Assembly: GCF_003688665.1 (NCBI RefSeq)
Contig: NZ_REFO01000010.1
Span: forward strand, 124,001-188,000
DNA: 64,000 nt
Direction of reading: 5' to 3'
DNA from: Hydrogenothermus marinus
Lineage (GTDB): Bacteria; Aquificota; Aquificia; Aquificales; Hydrogenothermaceae
This document shows, one piece after another, positions 11,670 through 20,979 of the stretch. Numbering within the stretch: the stretch's first letter is position 1; each line of letters opens with the position of its first letter. A program made the translations under genes and the position numbers. Under the pieces are notes generated by a model, which saw only the letters and a list, made by a program, of their open reading frames with translations, had not been told where the DNA came from and searched no databases.

Positions 11670-12134
11670 TATTAAAAACCTTTTATTTTCAATTAAAAAT
11701 CCATACAAAATAAAATTAATTAAAAGGTTAATTGAACTTTTTACAATAACATTAATTTAAGATATAAAAGAAATAATACTAAAACTTCGTTAAATTTACC
11801 ATTCCTTTTATTAAATGTTTCATAACTAATTTAATCATAATTACGAATTTAATATTGGCTCAAACTAAAAGGGAAATTTTAATTGATATTGGTATAAAAT
11901 TTTAGATATAATTATAAATATCAATGCTTTGTATGAAATTCTAAAAAGTAAAAATCCACAAATTTTGAATATTCAAGAAAATTATCATTTTTTTAAGGTG
12001 TTATACATAGATAAAAATCTTATAAAGTATTTTTTATAAAATTTTATAAATCTTTACTTAAATTAATCTTGCATTTTTTTTCATTTAAGTATATACTTTA
12101 ATATAGTACTTTAAAAATGAAAAAGGAGGGAATT
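11670..12134. other. Long AT-rich intergenic region with possible gene remnant and promoter
   Basis: About 460 bp lie without a recognised gene. On the plus strand, 11887-12039 is open for 50 codons (ending YIDKNLIKYFL-stop) with protein-like composition. It has no good start or ribosome site, and the reading seems to continue upstream in another frame (LAQTKREILIDIGIKF), so it may be a decayed gene. At the right end, TTTTCA (12078-12083) and TATAGT (12102-12107), 18 bp apart, are a plausible promoter for the histone-fold gene. No RNA gene or inverted-repeat element was recognised. Confidence 0.4.
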
Positions 12135-12581
12135 ATGGCAATTACAGGTGTTCATAAAATTGAAGAAATTTTTAAAAAATCAGCTTCTTTAAGATTAGAC
12201 AAAGATAAAATTAAAGAAGTTAATGATTTAATAAGTCAAAAGTTATATGACTTATTGATAGTAGCTGAGGAAAATGCAGGCTATAATGCTAGAGATGTTA
12301 TTTGGTTAAGTGATGTTCCTTTAACTAAAGCAATGAAAGAATCTATGAGAAAATTCAAAGAATTAGAAGAAGAATTAGAATTACAGCCAATTTTAGATCA
12401 TTTAGCTACTTTACCACCTCTAAAATATGAATTAGAAGTAGAATTAGAAAAGAAACTTCCAGAAATAGCTGGAACACTTATTTATATTTTAGCAATGATT
12501 TTAAAGGAAATTTCTCAAGATCGTAAAGTTTCTGCTGAAGATTTAGAAAAAGCAAAAACTATTTATAACTTAACTATTTAA
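12135..12581 (+). CDS. DUF1931 family bacterial histone-fold protein (doublet)
   Basis: This 148-residue all-helical protein matches the DUF1931 family. From established knowledge, the Aquifex aeolicus member Aq_328 has a known structure: two histone folds in one chain forming a pseudodimer. The sequence shows two similar helical halves. One is about 1-75, with the RLDKDKIKEVNDLISQKLYDLL helix. The other is about 78-148, with LPEIAGTLIYILAMILKEIS then RKVSAEDLEKAKTIY, a typical last histone helix. DNA binding is not proven for the family. The start is the ATG at 12135, chosen because AAGGAGGG lies just before it; an ATG 18 nt upstream lacks a site. The gene is monocistronic, between a promoter and a terminator. 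Confidence 0.8.
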   Translation: MAITGVHKIEEIFKKSASLRLDKDKIKEVNDLISQKLYDLLIVAEENAGYNARDVIWLSDVPLTKAMKESMRKFKELEEELELQPILDHLATLPPLKYELEVELEKKLPEIAGTLIYILAMILKEISQDRKVSAEDLEKAKTIYNLTI

Positions 12582-12594
12582 ATTAAAAATCAAG

Positions 12595-12626
12595 GAAGTA
12601 GGGACTTTCATTTTCCCTACTTTTTC
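12595..12626 (+). terminator. Terminator after the histone-fold gene
   Basis: AAGTAGGGA pairs with TCCCTACTT around a 9-nt loop and is followed by T-rich sequence. It lies 14 nt after the stop. Confidence 0.9.
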
Positions 12627-12733
12627 TTTCCTCAATATTTATTGTACATATTTTATCTACTCTTCATTAACTCTTTTTTTCCTCTCAAAATAAAGTTAAA
12701 ATAAAGAAAAGCATATATTTTGGAGGTTTTTTA

Positions 12734-14428
12734 TTGAGAGCATCAAGATATTTCATTCCTACATTAAAAGAAGCACCATCAGAAGCAGAAGCTATTAGTC
12801 ATATATATCTTGTTAGAGCTGGTTTTATAAGACAGCTTGCCGCAGGACTTTATGAATATTTACCCCTTGGAATTAGAGTTTTAAAAAAGATTGAAAATAT
12901 AATAAGAAAACATATGGATGAAGCTGGTGCTTTAGAGGTTTTACTTCCAATATTAACACCAGCAGAACTTTGGCAGGAAACAGGAAGATGGGAAGTTTAT
13001 GGAAAAGAACTTTTTAGAGTTGAAGATAGAAAAGGTAGAATGTTTGCTCTTGGTCCTACCCATGAGGAAACAATTACTGATTTAGTTAGAAAAAATATCC
13101 GTTCTTATAAAGATTTACCAAAAAACTTTTATCAAATTCAAACAAAATTTAGAGATGAAGCTCGTCCAAGATATGGACTTATAAGAGGTAGAGAGTTTTT
13201 AATGAAAGATGCATACTCTTTTGATATATCTGAAGAGATGGCAATTAAATCTTATGAGATTATGAAAGAAACTTATAAAAAGATATTTGATGAGTTAAAT
13301 CTTGATTATTTAATGGTAGAAGCAGATACAGGAGCTATTGGTGGTAAATTTTCTCATGAGTTTGTTGTAAAAGCAGCAAATGGAGAAGCTCATATTGTTT
13401 ATTGTGAAAATTGTGGATATGCGGCAAATGTTGAGGCAGCAAAATATGAGTTTGAACTTGATAAATTACCTCCTGAAGAAGAAAAGCCGTTAGAAAAAGT
13501 ACATACTCCTAATGTAAGCTCTGTAGAAGATGTTGCTAAATTTTTAAATACAGATATAAAGAAAATAGTTAAAACTCTTATATATATATTATCTGATGGA
13601 ACTGCAGTAGCTATAATTATAAGAGGAGATAGAGAACTAAATGAAACAAAGCTTATAAATTATTTCAATGTATTAGATGCAAGACTTGCAACATCTGAAG
13701 AACTTGAAAAAATGGGAATAGTGGAAGGATTTGTTGGTCCTATTGGACTAGATATTCCTGTATATGCTGATATATCTGTAAAAGATTTACACAACTTTGT
13801 AGTTGGAGCTAATGAAAAAGATTATCATTATATAAATGTTAATATTCCAAGAGATTTCAAACCTACGGAATTTGTTGATTTTTCAACAGCTAAGGAAAAT
13901 GACCCTTGTCCAAAATGTAAATCTCCTTTAAAAGAAACAACAGGACTTGAAGTAGGGCATATATTTTTACTTGGAACTAAATATTCAAAAGCTATGAAAG
14001 CTTATTTTGTTGATAAAGATGGAAAAGAAAAACCGATAATAATGGGGTGTTATGGTATAGGTGTAAGTAGATTAATGGCGGCAGCTGTTGAACAAAACAA
14101 TGACGAAAATGGAATTATATGGCCAGATAGTATAGCTCCATTTAAACTTCATATACTTGCTTTAAATACTAAAGATAAGCAAATAGTAGAAACTGCAGAA
14201 AAAATATATGAAAAAGCTAAAAATATAGGAATAGAAGTTTTATATGATGATAGAGACATGTCAGTTGGAGCCAAATTTAAAGATGCAGATTTAATAGGAA
14301 TACCACATAGAATTGTAGTAGGAAAAGGAGTTAAAAAAGGAATTGTAGAATATCAACAAAGAAAAAATAAGAATAAAAAAGAGATTCCTATTGAAGAAAT
14401 TGATGAACTTTTACAGAGGTTAATGTGA
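12734..14428 (+). CDS. proS: Prolyl-tRNA synthetase
   Basis: This 564-residue class II synthetase of the bacterial type charges tRNA-Pro. Seen are motif 1 around GLYEYLPLGIRVLKKIENIIRKHMDEAGALEVLLP, motif 2 TKFRDEARPRYGLIRGREFLMKDAYSF (about 137-163), an editing (YbaK/INS) insertion at about 230-400, and motif 3 GCYGIGVSRLMAAAVEQ (about 438-454), then the anticodon-binding domain. Length is normal. The start is a TTG with GGAGG upstream. The stop overlaps the GTG start of the next gene by 4 nt, so the GAF-PAS gene and the pilB-like gene are probably co-transcribed. Confidence 0.96.
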   Translation: MRASRYFIPTLKEAPSEAEAISHIYLVRAGFIRQLAAGLYEYLPLGIRVLKKIENIIRKHMDEAGALEVLLPILTPAELWQETGRWEVYGKELFRVEDRKGRMFALGPTHEETITDLVRKNIRSYKDLPKNFYQIQTKFRDEARPRYGLIRGREFLMKDAYSFDISEEMAIKSYEIMKETYKKIFDELNLDYLMVEADTGAIGGKFSHEFVVKAANGEAHIVYCENCGYAANVEAAKYEFELDKLPPEEEKPLEKVHTPNVSSVEDVAKFLNTDIKKIVKTLIYILSDGTAVAIIIRGDRELNETKLINYFNVLDARLATSEELEKMGIVEGFVGPIGLDIPVYADISVKDLHNFVVGANEKDYHYINVNIPRDFKPTEFVDFSTAKENDPCPKCKSPLKETTGLEVGHIFLLGTKYSKAMKAYFVDKDGKEKPIIMGCYGIGVSRLMAAAVEQNNDENGIIWPDSIAPFKLHILALNTKDKQIVETAEKIYEKAKNIGIEVLYDDRDMSVGAKFKDADLIGIPHRIVVGKGVKKGIVEYQQRKNKNKKEIPIEEIDELLQRLM

Positions 14429-15273
14429 AAAATGTTCTAAACTTTTTAGAAGTTCTTTTTTCAGAAAATGATATAGAAAAATTACTTAAAAATATTATTT
14501 CCTATACTAAAGAGTATATTAAAGCTGACAGGGGTACTCTATATCTTTACAATGAAGAAAATAACTCTTTAGAGTCTATTGTCATAGAGGGAGAAAATAT
14601 TTCTAAAATAGAGCTAAAGATAGATAAAAATAGTATTACAGGTTATGCTTTTCTTGAAGATAAAATTTTAAATATAAAAGATGTTTATGATGAAAAAAAT
14701 TTAAAGAAAATTGATAAGAATTTAAAACATAATGAAGAATTAGATAAAAAAATAGGATATAAGATAAAAAGTATATTAGTTATTCCTATAAAAAAAGGAA
14801 ATAAAAAATTAGGAATTCTTGAACTGATTAAGAAAGAAAAATCTTTTTCTAAAAAAGATGAAGAAAAATTAAATTTAATAGCTAAATTTATAGGAATAGC
14901 CCTTTATAATAGCTTAACTATTGTAAATATATTACAAAAGCAAGAAGAAAAAAAAATATTAATAGAAAATATAGCAGAAGCTATAGTTATTACAGACTTA
15001 GATATGAAAATATTAGAAGTAAATTCTTCTTTTATGGAAATGTTAGGATTTAGATATACCTTTGGAGAAATAAAAGATAGATATTTACCAGACATTCTTT
15101 CTGAAATTTCTAAAGAATTGATACAAAAAACAGAAAATGTTAAAAAAAGTTGGATAGCAGATGAGCTACTATCAGATCTTATAAAAATAAAGATTTTGCC
15201 TGTAATTATTAAAGATTTTAATAAAGAAAAACTGAAGAAAATTATATATATCTTTAAATATCCAAAAGGATAA
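14425..15273 (+). CDS. GAF-PAS sensory protein of unknown role
   Basis: This 282-residue cytoplasmic protein has an N-terminal GAF domain (about 10-165: ADRGTLYLYNEENNSLESIV, then SILVIPIKKGNKKLGILELIKK) and a PAS-like domain (about 170-280: ILIENIAEAIVITDLDMKILEVNSSFMEMLGF). No kinase, cyclase or effector domain follows, so it is either a stand-alone sensor or a partner of another protein. It starts with GTG overlapping the proS stop and ends 3 nt before a PilB-type ATPase, so control of pilus or secretion activity is possible but only inferred from position. The ligand is unknown. Confidence 0.7.
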   Translation: MKNVLNFLEVLFSENDIEKLLKNIISYTKEYIKADRGTLYLYNEENNSLESIVIEGENISKIELKIDKNSITGYAFLEDKILNIKDVYDEKNLKKIDKNLKHNEELDKKIGYKIKSILVIPIKKGNKKLGILELIKKEKSFSKKDEEKLNLIAKFIGIALYNSLTIVNILQKQEEKKILIENIAEAIVITDLDMKILEVNSSFMEMLGFRYTFGEIKDRYLPDILSEISKELIQKTENVKKSWIADELLSDLIKIKILPVIIKDFNKEKLKKIIYIFKYPKG

Positions 15274-15276
15274 AAA

Positions 15277-17013
15277 ATGACAATCAGAATCAATAAAAGG
15301 CCAAGTGAGAAAAGCTTTGCAGAACTTATTATGGAAAGGCTTGGTCTTTCAAAAGAAGAGTTTAAACAAATTCAAGATGAAGCATTAAAAGAAAAAAAGA
15401 GTGTGCTAAATTTACTGATTGAAAAAGGGTATTTAGAAGAAGATATTGCAAAAATAAAAGCTGAATACTTTGGATTTAAATTTGATAAACTCACAAATTA
15501 TAATCCTCCAGAATTTATAAAAGATTTATTTACTAAAGAATTTTTAAAAAATAGACTTGTATTACCTTTAGAATATGAGAATAATGTCTTAACTATTGCA
15601 ATGTATGAACCTACAGATGTTTTGACAATAAATCAGATTGTAGAAACATTTAACAAATATGGTTATGAAGTAAAAGAGGTTAATATTATTGTTTCTACAA
15701 AATCTCAGATAGAAGAAAAGATAGATATTCTTTATGAAGAAGAAAGAAAGCTTGAAGAAATTTTGGATATTTTAAAAAAATCTTTTAAAGATTTTGAAAC
15801 CCCTGTTGAAACATCTGAAGAAGAAAAAATATCAGAAAAAAGTTCTCCAATAATAATTTTAGCTCATAAAATTATAGAAGAAGCACATTTTAGAAAAGCA
15901 AGTGATATACATATTCAACCTTTTGAGAATAAAGTTGAAGTAAGATATAGAATAGATGGAGTTTTACATACTATACTTGAACTTCCTAAATATATTCATG
16001 AAGCTTTAGTTTCAAGATATAAAATAATGTCAAATCTAAAAATAGATGAGAAAAGATTACCTCAAGATGGAAGAATAAATTTTTTAAAATATAATCCATC
16101 TATTGACTTAGATTTAAGAGTTTCAACAGTTCCAACTGTATATGGTGAAGATATTGTGATGAGACTTCTTGAAAAAAAATCAGAGCTTTTAAATCTTGAT
16201 AGACTTGGATTTACAGAAGAAAATTTAATAAAGTATAAAAATGCTATAAAAAAGCCTTATGGAATGATTTTACATACAGGGCCTACAGGCTCAGGAAAAA
16301 CAACAACTCTTTATTCAGCACTGAAAGAAGTAGATAATCCTGGAGTAAAAATTGTTACTGTTGAAGATCCTGTTGAATATACCCTTGGTGGAAGTATTGT
16401 TCAAACCAGTATTAATTTAGCAGCAGGATATACATTTGCAAAAGCTTTAAAAGCATTTTTAAGACATGATCCAGATATAATACTTGTTGGAGAGATTAGA
16501 GATCTTGAAACAGCAAAAATAGCTGTAGAAGCATCTTTAACTGGGCATCTTGTTTTTTCTACACTTCATACAAATGATGCTGTTAGTACTGTAACTAGAT
16601 TAACTGAAATGGGAATAGAAAGCTACCTTTTAGCAGACTCTCTTTTGATTATAGTTGCTCAAAGACTTGCAAAGAGAATATGTAATAACTGTAAAACAAA
16701 ATATACCCCTTCTAAAAAAGAAATAATAATAATTGAAAATGCTGGATTTAAAACTGAAGATATAAATTACCTTTATAAAGGCAAAGGTTGTAAAGTTTGT
16801 AATTTTACAGGATATAAAGGTAGAATTGGGATTCATGAGGTATTAGAAATTTCAGATAAATTAAGAGATATGCTAATTGAAAATAAATCTACAGAAGAAT
16901 TAAGAAAAGAAGCTATAAAAGAAGGAATGAAAACACTTCGCCAAGACGCTGTATTAAAAGCTATACAAGGTATCACAACTATAGAAGAAGTTGAAAGAAT
17001 AACTATTGATTAG
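15277..17013 (+). CDS. pilB: Type IV pilus assembly / type II secretion ATPase (PilB/GspE family)
   Basis: This 578-residue protein has an MshEN/T2SSE N-terminal domain (about 1-150). The hexameric secretion ATPase core follows, with Walker A GPTGSGKTTT (from about residue 335), the Asp box (VTVEDPVEY), Walker B ILVGEIRDLETA and the His box GHLVFSTLHTND. A tetracysteine zinc motif (C-NN-C ... C-KV-C) lies near the C-terminus. It powers assembly of type IV pili or a pseudopilus at the inner membrane. No other pilus gene is next to it. Its stop overlaps the convergent TPR gene's stop by 4 nt (TAGC/CTAA arrangement). PilB and GspE cannot be separated by sequence alone here. Confidence 0.88.
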   Translation: MTIRINKRPSEKSFAELIMERLGLSKEEFKQIQDEALKEKKSVLNLLIEKGYLEEDIAKIKAEYFGFKFDKLTNYNPPEFIKDLFTKEFLKNRLVLPLEYENNVLTIAMYEPTDVLTINQIVETFNKYGYEVKEVNIIVSTKSQIEEKIDILYEEERKLEEILDILKKSFKDFETPVETSEEEKISEKSSPIIILAHKIIEEAHFRKASDIHIQPFENKVEVRYRIDGVLHTILELPKYIHEALVSRYKIMSNLKIDEKRLPQDGRINFLKYNPSIDLDLRVSTVPTVYGEDIVMRLLEKKSELLNLDRLGFTEENLIKYKNAIKKPYGMILHTGPTGSGKTTTLYSALKEVDNPGVKIVTVEDPVEYTLGGSIVQTSINLAAGYTFAKALKAFLRHDPDIILVGEIRDLETAKIAVEASLTGHLVFSTLHTNDAVSTVTRLTEMGIESYLLADSLLIIVAQRLAKRICNNCKTKYTPSKKEIIIIENAGFKTEDINYLYKGKGCKVCNFTGYKGRIGIHEVLEISDKLRDMLIENKSTEELRKEAIKEGMKTLRQDAVLKAIQGITTIEEVERITID

Positions 17014-17828
17014 CTACTTTTTATTTTTTTCTCTAATTTTTTAAATTTTCTATATAAAAGTACCTTTTTTGCTAAATTTTTATAGCTTTCTAATGTATTT
17101 AAAGCTTTCTCTTTATCTCCTATTTCATAAAAAGAATCTGCTAAAAAGTAAGCAGTTTCAACAGTAGATTTTTCATCATTAATTTTTTGATAGATATTTA
17201 ATGATTTTTCTAAATAAGGAATAACATTTTGAAAGTTATTTAATTTATAATGAACTATACCCAGATTATAATTGACTAATGCCAAATAATACGGTCTTAT
17301 TTTTATCCTTTGCATATGTTCATAAGCTTTTTTAAAATTTTCTAATGCTTTTTTTAGATTTTTTTTATGAAAATAGACATTTCCTATATCTAAATAAGTA
17401 ACGGCTATCATTCTTTTATTATCATTTTCTATTGATAATTTTAAAATATCATTGTACTGTTTTAAAGCTTCATCATATTTTTTTAGACGAATCATAATTT
17501 CAGCAAGAAGATTTTTTGCATAAGCCTTCCATCTGTAATTTGATTTATCTTTTGAATACTCTATAGCTTTATTTGCATATTTTATTGCTTTATCTAAATC
17601 TCCCATCTGGAAATATGCTATTCCTATGTAATAATAACCTTCTGCTATACCTTTAGGAACATTATGTTTTAAAGCATAATTTAATGTTTTTTTAGATTGT
17701 TCTAACATCATATAATAATTACCTTCTTCATAATACTGCCATGCTTTTAAAAGCATCTCATCAACTTTTTCTTTTGGATTTGCTATAGCAAAATTTATGA
17801 TTAACAATATTAAAAATAAAAATCTCAT
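17010..17828 (-). CDS. Exported tetratricopeptide-repeat protein
   Basis: This 272-residue protein has a signal peptide (MRFLFLILLIINFAIA, cleavage before NPKEK) and about six TPR units over the rest (GYYYIGIAYFQMGDLDKAIKYANKAIEY and repeats). It is a periplasmic protein-interaction scaffold with no assigned partner. The start is the ATG at 17828, which has GGAGG 7 nt upstream; the frame extends 4 codons further to a TTG that overlaps that site. It is monocistronic, converges on the pilB-like gene and diverges from ileS. Confidence 0.75.
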   Translation of the reverse strand: MRFLFLILLIINFAIANPKEKVDEMLLKAWQYYEEGNYYMMLEQSKKTLNYALKHNVPKGIAEGYYYIGIAYFQMGDLDKAIKYANKAIEYSKDKSNYRWKAYAKNLLAEIMIRLKKYDEALKQYNDILKLSIENDNKRMIAVTYLDIGNVYFHKKNLKKALENFKKAYEHMQRIKIRPYYLALVNYNLGIVHYKLNNFQNVIPYLEKSLNIYQKINDEKSTVETAYFLADSFYEIGDKEKALNTLESYKNLAKKVLLYRKFKKLEKKIKSS

Positions 17829-18015
17829 TTTTTCCTCCAATCTAAAAATACAATGATTTATGAATTAATTATATATAAATATAGTTTAACATCAATGATT
17901 TAACTTTTATTAGTCTGTATTTTTTGGTAATAAAATCAAATCTGATTTCTGTTTTATCTCTAATTATTATAAAATAATAATTTATTTAAAAATTTTTTAT
18001 TTATGGAGGTTTAAT

Positions 18016-20850
18016 TTGGACTGGAAAGACACCCTTAATTTACCTACGACTGAATTTCCTATGAGAGGTAATTTACCAAATAGAGAACCTGAATTTTTAT
18101 CATTATGGGATAAGTTAAATATTTATCAAAAACTTAGAGAAGAAAGAAAAAATGCAGATAAATATATATTACATGATGGACCTCCTTATGCAAATGGACA
18201 TATACATATAGGACATGCATTAAATAAAATTTTAAAAGACATTCTTGTTAAATATGAAAGTATGCAAGGTAAAGATGCTCCATTTGTTCCTGGTTGGGAT
18301 TGTCATGGTCTTCCAATAGAACAACAAGTTGAAAAAGAGTTAAAAAAACAGAAAAAAAGAAAAGAAGATATTCCAAAAACAGAGTTTAGAAAATTATGCA
18401 GAGAGTATGCATCAAAATTTGTAGAAATTCAAAAAGAAGAATTTAAAAGACTTGGAATTATTGCAAATTGGGAAAAACCATATCTTACAATGAGGCCTTC
18501 TTATCAAGCTCAAGAAATTAGAGAACTTGGAAGGGTATTTAATAAAGGTATTGCTTATAGAGGTAAAAAGCCTGTTTACTGGTGTATTTATGATAAAACT
18601 GCAGAAGCAGAAGCAGAAGTAGAATATGCAGAAAAAAAAGATCCATCAATCTATGTTGCTTTTAAGCTTGTAGAAAATCCTTTTGATATAGAAAAAGCTG
18701 TCTATGCTGTAATATGGACAACTACTCCATGGACTTTACCTGCAAACCTTGGAATTATGGTAAATCCTGAATTTGATTATGTATTTTTTGATATAGGTGA
18801 TAAAGTTTATATTGTTGCAAAAGAACTTCTTGAAAGTTTTAAAGAAAAAACAGGATTAGAGGGAAATGTAATAAAAGAAAAAAAAGGAAAAGATTTAGAA
18901 TTTTTAGAGTATGAACATCCATTTATTGATAGAGTTTCTAAAATATATCTTTCTGAATTTGTAGAACTTGGTACAGGTACAGGTCTTGTTCATATGGCTC
19001 CAGGACATGGTCAAGAAGACTATATTATTGGACAAAGATATGGAGTAGAAGCTTTTGCTCCTGTAGATGATGAGGGAAGATTTACTAAACAAGCTCCTGA
19101 ATGGCTTTATGGATTAAGAGTTTTTGATGCAAATGAGAAGATAATAGAAAAACTTAAAGAAGTTGGTGCTTTACTTCATGTTGAATATATAAAACACTCA
19201 TATCCTCATTGTTGGAGATGTAAAAATCCAGTGATATTTAGAGCAACTCCTCAATGGTTTATAGCAATAGATGCAGTTTTAGAAGGAGGAGATACTTTAA
19301 GAGGAAAAGCTTTAAAAGAGATAGAAAGAGTAAACTGGATACCTTCTTGGGGAGAAAATAGAATAAAATCAATGGTAGAAAATAGGCCTGATTGGTGTAT
19401 ATCTAGACAAAGAGTTTGGGGTGTACCAATTGCTGTCTTTTATTGTAAAGAATGTGATGCAATAGCTGATGATCCAGAAATTTTTGAGCATATAGCAAAC
19501 TTAGTAGAAAATAATGAGTTTGGTGCTGATATATGGTTTGAAAAGGATGTAAAAGAGCTTTTACCTGAAGGATATAAATGTAAAAAATGTGGAAGTACAG
19601 AATTTAAAAAAGAAGAAGATATATTAGATGTTTGGTTTGATTCAGGAGTTTCTCATGCATCTGTTTTAAAAACAGGTTTTTGGGAAGAGTTAAGATGGCC
19701 TGCTGATATGTATTTAGAAGGTTCTGATCAACATAGAGGATGGTTCCAGTCCTCTCTATTAGAAAGTATAGCTTCTTACAATCGGGCTCCTTATGATAAT
19801 GTTCTTACTCATGGATTTACCCTTGATGAGAAAGGAAGAAAAATGTCTAAATCCTTAAACAATGTAATTCCTCCTGAAAAGATAATAAAACAATATGGAG
19901 CAGATATATTAAGGTTATGGGTGGTTACTGAAGATTATACTGAAGATATAAAAATAGGGAATAATTTAATAAAAAGAGTTGCAGATGATTATAAAAAATT
20001 AAGAAATACATTTAGATATTTCTTAGGAAATTTATATGATTTTAATCCTTCTACCGATAAAGTTAAATATGAAGATTTATTAGAAATAGATAAATGGATA
20101 TTATCAAAACTTCAAAAATTAATAGATTTATCCCATCAATATTATGGACAGTATACTTTTTATAAGATTTATCATACAGTAAAGCAGTTTGTAATTGTTG
20201 ATTTATCAGCAATATATTTAGATATACTAAAAGATAGACTTTATGTTTATGCACCAAACTCTATAGAAAGAAGATCAGCTCAAACAGTTTTATGGGAGCT
20301 TTTAAATGCTCTTGTAAAAATACTTGCCCCAATTATATCCTTTACTGCAGAAGAAATATGGCAACATGTAAGAAAATTTGCTCCAGAAGTAAAAGAAAGT
20401 GTCCATCTTGAAATTATGCCAAAACCAAATGAGGAATATATAGATGAAAACTTAGAAGAGATTTACTTAAAATTATTAAAAGTAAGAGAGGATGTTTTAA
20501 AAGCTTTAGAAGATGCAAGACAAAAAGATGTAATAAGACATCCTTATGAAGCTAAAGTAATTATAAAACTTCCTGAAGAATATAAAAATCTAATTGAAAA
20601 AAGATTAGACTGGATAAAATTCTTTTTTACTGTTTCTCAAACAGAGTTATCAGAGGAACCTAAAGGAGATATAGTAATAGAAGGAGAAGTAGCTACAGTA
20701 GCTGTTCAGCAAGCAGAAGGAGAAAAATGCCCAAGATGTTGGATATATGATACTTCTGTTGGTAAAAATGGAATACCTGTTTGTGAAAGATGCTACTTAC
20801 AACTTCAAAAAATGAACATTGATATTTCCCAAATAAAAGAAGAAAATTAA
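18016..20850 (+). CDS. ileS: Isoleucyl-tRNA synthetase
   Basis: This 944-residue class I synthetase charges tRNA-Ile. It has the HIGH motif (HIHIGHALN, about 62-70), the CP1 editing domain with TTPWTLPANLG, WFDSGVSHASVL, and KMSKSLNN (about 609-616). A C-terminal zinc site (C-PR-C-W ... C-ER-C-Y) is typical of the bacterial form. Length is normal. The TTG start has GGAGG 7 nt upstream. The 175-bp upstream gap contains a plausible TATAAA-type -10 and no T-box-like structure that I can see. A hairpin terminator follows at once. Confidence 0.97.
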   Translation: MDWKDTLNLPTTEFPMRGNLPNREPEFLSLWDKLNIYQKLREERKNADKYILHDGPPYANGHIHIGHALNKILKDILVKYESMQGKDAPFVPGWDCHGLPIEQQVEKELKKQKKRKEDIPKTEFRKLCREYASKFVEIQKEEFKRLGIIANWEKPYLTMRPSYQAQEIRELGRVFNKGIAYRGKKPVYWCIYDKTAEAEAEVEYAEKKDPSIYVAFKLVENPFDIEKAVYAVIWTTTPWTLPANLGIMVNPEFDYVFFDIGDKVYIVAKELLESFKEKTGLEGNVIKEKKGKDLEFLEYEHPFIDRVSKIYLSEFVELGTGTGLVHMAPGHGQEDYIIGQRYGVEAFAPVDDEGRFTKQAPEWLYGLRVFDANEKIIEKLKEVGALLHVEYIKHSYPHCWRCKNPVIFRATPQWFIAIDAVLEGGDTLRGKALKEIERVNWIPSWGENRIKSMVENRPDWCISRQRVWGVPIAVFYCKECDAIADDPEIFEHIANLVENNEFGADIWFEKDVKELLPEGYKCKKCGSTEFKKEEDILDVWFDSGVSHASVLKTGFWEELRWPADMYLEGSDQHRGWFQSSLLESIASYNRAPYDNVLTHGFTLDEKGRKMSKSLNNVIPPEKIIKQYGADILRLWVVTEDYTEDIKIGNNLIKRVADDYKKLRNTFRYFLGNLYDFNPSTDKVKYEDLLEIDKWILSKLQKLIDLSHQYYGQYTFYKIYHTVKQFVIVDLSAIYLDILKDRLYVYAPNSIERRSAQTVLWELLNALVKILAPIISFTAEEIWQHVRKFAPEVKESVHLEIMPKPNEEYIDENLEEIYLKLLKVREDVLKALEDARQKDVIRHPYEAKVIIKLPEEYKNLIEKRLDWIKFFFTVSQTELSEEPKGDIVIEGEVATVAVQQAEGEKCPRCWIYDTSVGKNGIPVCERCYLQLQKMNIDISQIKEEN

Positions 20851-20875
20851 AAGGGTAGTCTATCTACCCTTTTTT
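20851..20875 (+). terminator. Terminator after ileS
   Basis: AAGGGTAG pairs with CTACCCTT over a 5-nt loop and runs into six T. It starts at the base after the ileS stop. Confidence 0.92.
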
Positions 20876-20960
20876 AAAAAACTAAATCATATATAAAATA
20901 TGGAGCTATATCTATTAAATATTGCCAAAAAGTAAAAATAAACTCTTTAATAATTTCCAT
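20874..20960 (-). CDS. 28-residue membrane-like ORF behind a DppB-type permease (small protein or permease remnant)
   Basis: A short ORF begins with ATG at 20960, 19 nt after the stop of the DppB-type permease on the same strand, with a strong GGAGG 6 nt upstream. The peptide is hydrophobic and aromatic (EFIFTFWQYLIDIAPYF) and stops in the T tract of the ileS terminator. Its pattern, an amphipathic start followed by FWQYL-x-x-IAPY, recalls the first helix of DUF318/ArsP-type permeases. It may therefore be the stump of a deleted permease; a genuine small membrane protein is the alternative. The ribosome site makes translation likely; the function is unknown. Confidence 0.4.
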   Translation of the reverse strand: MEIIKEFIFTFWQYLIDIAPYFIYDLVF

Positions 20961-20979
20961 TAGTATCCTCCGAGAAGCT

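Noticed and set aside
17841-18015. T-box or other leader RNA before ileS
   Set aside because: I see no specifier hairpin or antiterminator bulge sequence; only promoter-like AT-rich DNA is visible.
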